Below are positions 58,991 through 64,000 of a DNA stretch of 64,000 bases, in pieces. Source of the DNA: Gordius sp. MW1 (taxonomy: Eukaryota; Nematomorpha; Gordioida; Gordea; Gordiidae); the NCBI GenBank assembly GCA_964036665.1, contig OZ038529.1:22206060-22270059 (forward strand), written 5' to 3'. A program made the translations under genes and the position numbers. Each line of letters begins with the position of its first letter. The stretch's first letter is position 1. The notes under the pieces were generated by a model, which was not told where the DNA came from, ran no database searches, and saw only the letters and a program-made list of their open reading frames with translations.

Positions 58991-59170
58991 TTCCCAAATA
59001 ATTTATCTGGCAAATAGTGGTGTAAAACTAACGAGGAGCAAGTTTTTAAAAGAATTGGCATTAGAATTAATAAAGCCCTTTTTGATTGATCGATTGTCTC
59101 TACCTTCTTTGAGGTACAAAACCAAACTATTGATTCATCAACTCTTGGGTACAAAGGACGTTCACTCATC

Positions 59171-59316
59171 GCCCCCCCCAAAAAGCTAGAGGTCGTTGCA
59201 AATTATGTCAAAATCACAACAAACATAGCACTTATTGCGCTATTTGTAAAAAATATATTTGTAAAACTCATATGTATCTGACATGTTTGCATTGTAAGGA
59301 CGCTGATAATATTATT
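59171..59316 (+). pseudogene. piggyBac transposase Cys-rich C-terminus
   Basis: One frame reads KKARGRCKLCQNHN, then TYCAICKKYICKTH and TCLHCKDAD. This C-x2-C, C-x2-C, C-x2-H, C-x2-C spacing is the cross-brace zinc finger at the end of piggyBac transposases. The frame ends where the foldback element is inserted. Confidence 0.75.
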
Positions 59317-61234
59317 GGGACATTCCATGTCAAATCGCCACGTTTTCGGCCGACCCCCTCAGAATTTTATAAAATTTGGTGGAAATGTTAAAACTAGTAA
59401 AATTACTAATTTCCGAAAATTTTAGCTCATTTGGGCCACTACTTTTCGAGTTGTGTGCTCTCAAAGGTCGAAAATCGGCCATTCAAAAAATCGGGTTGTG
59501 ACGCTATATTCAATAAAATTCATAAATTATTGGCCCCCAAATCATAGAATCTTGTTGTAGTAATAGGTAAGACCTATCTCCATAGGGAAAAAATCCAAAA
59601 AAATTTTTTTGTCGATTGGTCATCTCATAATGGCCGAAATGGCCAATATGGCATAACTACTGTTGAACTCTCTCAAACCGTTTCAAATTTGAGACAAATG
59701 TTTTATACTACACCTATTAACCAAATTAAATAAAAGAGAAAGTTGGGCGGCCATCTTGAAGTGGTCATAAATTGCTAGAAACGGTATTTTATTTATTTGG
59801 TGCCAAAATGACCCTCTAAAATTGGTTTTATTACTCATTTAGCCATCTTATAATATTATTATATCTATTATACAAATATTTTTGCTATAAATTAACACCC
59901 CAACCCCCCCCCCCCCCCCATATTTCCTATAAATTACAATCAAAATAGGGAGTGGTTTTTCTTCGAATTTTGAAATAGAAACAGCTTTGAAAAATCACCT
60001 TAAATAATAATTTATTTCAAAGTATATATTCATTGTTTGTTATTCGATATGTAAAAGTATTAAAAAAAAGTATGACGGAGGGCATGTCTTCAAGCGCATA
60101 TAAAAAATTAATTTAACATATCTGAAGTATATTTTAGGTAAGGCAATATGTTTTAGTGTCGCATCAAGCATTTCGTTTTAAATAAGGTATAAGTTCTCAG
60201 GTTGAGGTTAAAGGTGATACGATTTTTAATATATCCCATTTCTTTAGAGATATTTTGTGAAATTTATCTAAGCGAAAGGGTTCGCATGGGTTAAGCAAAC
60301 TAACTATTATTTTTTCATCGTCATAATTTTTATTATAAATTAGATTCAAAATTTCGAACGTCTAGGGGATAATTAGTTGATAGTAAAATTAAACGATAAA
60401 GTAATTTTATTAAAAGAATTCGACATCATTTAAAATTCGCGCTAGAGGTCATACAAATTAATTCATACGCGCCAAAAAAGAAATCAATCTGTGTTGATAA
60501 GGCAATTTTAAAGCCTATATTCAATAATCCTGACGATTTTATTATCTATTTCACGAGCCTGTTTCCAAATTACAATAAAATAATTTGTGGGAAAAAATTA
60601 CTCGCTATTTTGATTTAAGATTAAAGGGGGGGGGGGGGGTTGGGGTGTTAATTTATAGCAAAAATATTTGTATAATAGATATAATAATATTATAAGATGG
60701 CTAAATGAGTAAAAAAACCAATTTTGGAGGGTCATTTTGGCGCCAAATAAATAAAATACCGTTTCTAGCAATTTATGACCACTTCAAGATGGCCGCCCAA
60801 CTTTCTCTTTTATTTAATTTGATTAATAGGTAGTATAAAACATTTGTCTCAAATTTGAAACGGTTTGAGAGGGTTCAACAGTAGTTATGCCATATTGGCC
60901 ATTTCGGCCATTATGAGATGACCAATCGACAAAAAAATTTTTTTGGATTTTTTCCCTATGGAGATAGGTCTTACCTATTACTACAACAAGATTCTATGAT
61001 TTGGGGGCCAATAACTTATGAATTTTATTGAATATAGCGTCACAACCCGATTTTTTAAATGACCGATTTTCGACCTTTGAGCGCCCATAACTCGAAAAGT
61101 AGTGGCCCAAATGAGCTAAAATTTTCGAAAATTAATAATTTTACTAGTTTTAACATTTCCACCAAATTTTATAAAATTCTGAGGGGGTCGGCCGAAAAAC
61201 GCCTTTTTATGATCGATTTGACATGGAATGTCCC
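59317..61234. mobile_element. Long-inverted-repeat (foldback-like) DNA transposon, copy 2
   Basis: Termini GGGACATTCCATG and its complement, flanked by TATT (59313-59316, 61235-61238). Length is 1918 bp against 1917 bp in copy 1. The outer arms are close to each other and to copy 1, while the inner parts are more diverged. It is inserted directly after the piggyBac zinc-finger region. Confidence 0.85.
60120..60345 (-). pseudogene. HPxGP-type ORF remnant in copy 2 (reverse orientation)
   Basis: On the minus strand: YDDEKIIVSLLNPCEP, then ISLKKWDIL and IVSPLTST. This aligns with YEDEKIIVSLLHPCGP, LSLKKVDIL and NVSPLTTT of copy 1. It is interrupted by stops and a small deletion. The orientation relative to the left arm is opposite to copy 1. 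Confidence 0.6.
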
Positions 61235-62301
61235 TATTGAATAAACAATAAATTGTAAAATTAATTGTGTGCAACTTCCAAATAATATAAAAGTTTAATT
61301 TTTAAAAATTGCTTTTAGGGCTTTATTGAAAAATTAAGTGTTACACTGTTAAAAATTCTTCAAAAAAATTGCGCCCCATTAAAACTTTATAAAACAAAAA
61401 CTAAGAGGGCTAGAAACTATATTAATGGTTTAAATTAAAGAGGAAAATTATATTAATCAATGAAAAAAAAATTATATCTTAAATTAAATTATTTTCAAAA
61501 ATATATAAATTTAAACTTAGCCAATATTTTGATGAAAAAATATGTAAATTTAATGTTGATGGTATTTAAACCGAAATATCTATATTTCGCATTATTTATT
61601 TTAAATAATTTTTTTTTGTTTTTTTTTGCTTCAAGTCTATATTTTAAAAATATGTAAAAAATATCTAAAAATATTGGATAGATTTTTGTTAAAGTAAAAT
61701 TTAGTATACACAGTGAAAAATAATTTAAAATTTTACCGGGTCGGTTATAATTAGCGATAAAATAAAAAGTTATGAACAAAAATATAAATTTAAGAGCTCA
61801 AATTATTGGCAAAAGATCATTTAATATATGTCTAAAATTTTAAATTTTAACTCCTAGTACTTTAGAAATTGTAGCGATTTAAAGTTATGGGTCATATAGA
61901 CCCAAAAATCCGAACGAATGATGTAAAAATGAAAGGTGAATGAAGGGTTAAGAAAAGATGACGTTTAAGAAATTTAATTCATAAATTTTATGTTGTCACC
62001 GTTAAGAAAAGATTACGTTTTACTACAAACTACTATAAGTGATACACTTTTACTACAGAATTGTCTGTATATTCAAATTTTCGACGAACGCGAGGAGGTG
62101 CGTTTGATTGACAGTTTATTGAACGTCAAAACGCATAAAACCCAATATCTCGAAAATTAAAAGGAATTTTAGGAATCGGCAAAGGCTATTTTACCCCTGG
62201 CCGCCCTGGGAACCTAGGGGTAAATTTTCGCGCGAATCGGACCGGTAGTTTCAGAGATTAGCCCTTACATACATACATACACTTTACTTTATATATATAG
62301 A

Positions 62302-63459
62302 TGATGTTAAGAGGTAAAATGAGACGAGGCATTGAAATTAAAAAAAATAATATGACTTCAGAAAAATGCTAATAATTATTGTAATATTGTTTAATTATTT
62401 ATCAAAATTTATACCATCAATTTAGAGTCCTTTACAAACATATATTCAAAATCGGAGATAATTTCAATTAATATTTCGATAGTTATAAGAAGTTAAAAAA
62501 ATGGAGCTAAATATACCCAACGAATGCTCTCGCGTTCGGGATTTTCAGGAATGCTCTCGAGGGTTAATATAAACACCCTAAACAATCCATTTAGGATCAA
62601 ATTTATACAGATTTATTGAGAATACTACAATAAATCGTCAAATAATTTAGTATATGCATCAAGATATCTAAAATTAGCTATGTATGTTTATGTATCGACT
62701 TATTTTATCAACATCAATAACTCTCTAATTCGTTTTTTATCTTACATCTTCATCTATTTGACGCAGCATAATAATCGGGGGGGTTCAAGCAGCTTGTATT
62801 TAGATTGTATCTTATTGCCAAACTTTAGCGGATATTTACATTCCCCAGTTTCCTGAGTTTTTTTTATGAATATTACCGAATGTAGATTAAATTGTTTGGC
62901 GCATTTGAAGGTGGCTGTGAAAATATTCTAACCCCTCAGTTCACTAATAACTTATTAAAATATAAGCCTATATGATAACATAATTACTTAAATGAATTTT
63001 TTGAATTATATAGGGATCTCCACCTTTTAGTACAATGAAACTTTAACCAGCAGGTTAAGTGTTTTTCAACTTTGACCTTAAATGAATCAAATAACATTAG
63101 AAATGATATTTTAATTACTTTATTGGTTATTTAAATTTAATAGGAACCTGATGTTTTTAGCGCCGATGTAAAGTGAAAATTCACATTTAAAAAACAAGAT
63201 ATATTATATATCAAATAGGGGAATTACCGAGAAATGTAAAAATTACCAAAAAAATCATATCGTGTATAATGCTATTAAAGTGATAATAACGATATATCTT
63301 AAAACATGTTATTTTTGGTAGGAGCATTCCACAAATTAAAATCTAAATTGGTAAATTGAAATTTAGCAGGAATGTTTTAGAAACATCTTTTCCTATTTTT
63401 TTGTAAAGTTATAAAGTTTATCCGTATGAAGATGAAGTCACATATTTAAAAATAATGAC
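62302..63459. other. AT-rich gap without a recognised gene
   Basis: No conserved coding segment, RNA gene or terminal repeat seen. Confidence 0.4.
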
Positions 63460-63624
63460 ATGGGCGTAGCCAGCATTGGAATCAGAGGGGGGATATATAG
63501 ATAGGGGCAAAATAATCATTTTTAGAAATTTTAGCCATAATTTTAATAAATTTCATCAAACTTTCGGATTTAATCGGGTGCAGCCGCCCCTCCCTGCCCC
63601 CCCCCCCACCTTGGATACGCCCAT
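63460..63624 (-). mobile_element. MITE, ATGGGCGTAGCC family (reverse)
   Basis: ATGGGCGTAGCCAGCATTGG at the left, an AT-rich core, then GCAGCCGCCCCTCCCTGCCC, a poly-C tract and GGATACGCCCAT. Orientation is opposite to most other copies. Confidence 0.75.
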
Positions 63625-63762
63625 ATAAATTGAAATAAAGAGAGTTCAAATACAAAGATCGAAATCATTATGATATAAACGGGTTAAGTGTCGGCATATG
63701 CTTTATTTAAAGTTGTAGCCCACTGTAAGAATCCCAAGTTGGTGTATAGTATGTGTCAGAGA

Positions 63763-63850
63763 GAGCCCTGCAAAGTCACTTTTTTTCAACCCGAACCCGA
63801 CCCGACCCGAAAGCGTTTAAAAATTTTTCAACCCAAAAACGACCAGACAC
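63763..63850 (+). mobile_element. hAT-like left end
   Basis: AGAGCCCTGCAAAGTCACTT is followed by repeated CCCGACCCGA motifs. Its layout resembles hAT termini with subterminal repeats. The right end would lie outside the window. Confidence 0.35.
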
Positions 63851-64000
63851 GAAAGCGTTTTAAATATTTTAAAATGACTTGTTAAAATAAATTGGCAGCT
63901 TTCAGAAACAATTTGACGCCACGAATTTGAATAATAAATTTATTTGAGAGAATTATTATAATTATGTATAAATATAATAACGTCTACAATTTCAGGCCCT

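Larger units (their letters stand above)
58428..61947 (+). mobile_element. piggyBac transposon, internally replaced
   Basis: Flanked by TTAA (58424-58427, 61948-61951). The left end is CCCTCCGTACGC with GGGTCAATATGACCC just inside. The right end, read inward, starts CCCTTCATTC with GGGTCTATATGACCC inside. The transposase N-terminus and Cys-rich C-terminus remain, but the catalytic middle is gone, and a long-inverted-repeat element is inserted at 59317. Confidence 0.85.
57193..62301 (-). mobile_element. Helitron (Helentron-type), inverted, carrying nested transposons
   Basis: Read on the minus strand it starts TCTATATATATAAAGTAAAG at 62301 and ends with AGCAACGCTTGGCCGGGCA and CAGCTAGT at 57193, the same ends as the Helitron at 39150-43164. 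It has internal repeats with TTACCCCTGGCC and TTCGCGCGAATCGG near 57720-58050 and 62100-62270, and a GTATGTATGTATGT tract. No Rep or helicase coding sequence is present, so it is non-autonomous. A piggyBac (58428-61947) is inserted in it. Confidence 0.75.

Noticed and set aside
61460..61779. Hydrophobic Phe/Leu/Tyr-rich frames on both strands
   Set aside because: AT-rich composition artefact inside the piggyBac right part; no motif on either strand.

Overview
The window is AT-rich animal (metazoan) nuclear DNA. Five conserved intron-containing genes are visible: a PKNOX/PREP-type TALE gene (minus, 5' part only), ZRSR2 (minus), SDHC (minus), RPL23/uL14 (plus) and FAM50/XAP5 (minus). RPL23, SDHC and FAM50 can be spliced by eye into full-length proteins of 140, 168 and 348 residues. 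Many of their introns are only 33-41 nt, which is very short for an animal. An interstitial array of mixed CCCTAA/CCCCAA units argues for a TTAGGG-type telomere history rather than the TTAGG of most insects. The species cannot be named from this sequence.

Layout. 1-2.7 kb: a 1.9-kb long-inverted-repeat element and a hAT end. 2.7-8.4 kb: PKNOX exons with several short MITEs in the introns. 8.4-12.4 kb: intergenic. 12.4-16 kb: ZRSR2. 16-19.9 kb: AT-rich, no gene seen. 19.9-20.6 kb: SDHC. 20.6-24.7 kb: relics, including one AHCY pseudo-exon and a broken integrase-type ORF. 24.7-37.7 kb: a retrotransposon block with a Ty3/gypsy element between 709-bp inverted arms, a 1.8-kb telomere-like array, a second gypsy element of the same family, and a third, older gypsy element on the minus strand. 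38.1-43.2 kb: LINE remnant and a decayed Helitron carrying a MITE that itself carries a TTAA-flanked element. 43.4-44.1 kb: RPL23. 44-49 kb: hAT, MITE and LINE fragments plus a tandem repeat with tRNA B-box-like motifs. 49.2-50.8 kb: FAM50, with a LINE 50 bp upstream of its ATG. 52.7-53.9 kb: a hAT element with perfect 8-bp target duplication. 54-56.5 kb: transposase relics and minisatellites. 57.2-62.3 kb: a Helitron containing a piggyBac that contains a second copy of the long-inverted-repeat element. 62.3-64 kb: mostly empty, with one MITE and a hAT end.

The host genes are housekeeping or regulatory: splicing (ZRSR2; FAM50 is spliceosome-associated), translation (RPL23), mitochondrial complex II (SDHC) and transcription (PKNOX). 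They show no operon-like arrangement. The strongest leads for novelty are the long-inverted-repeat element family with its flipped coding spacer, a conserved small ORF behind the integrase in two gypsy elements, the inverted-arm gypsy structure beside a telomere-like array, and tiny introns shared by host genes and a transposase.
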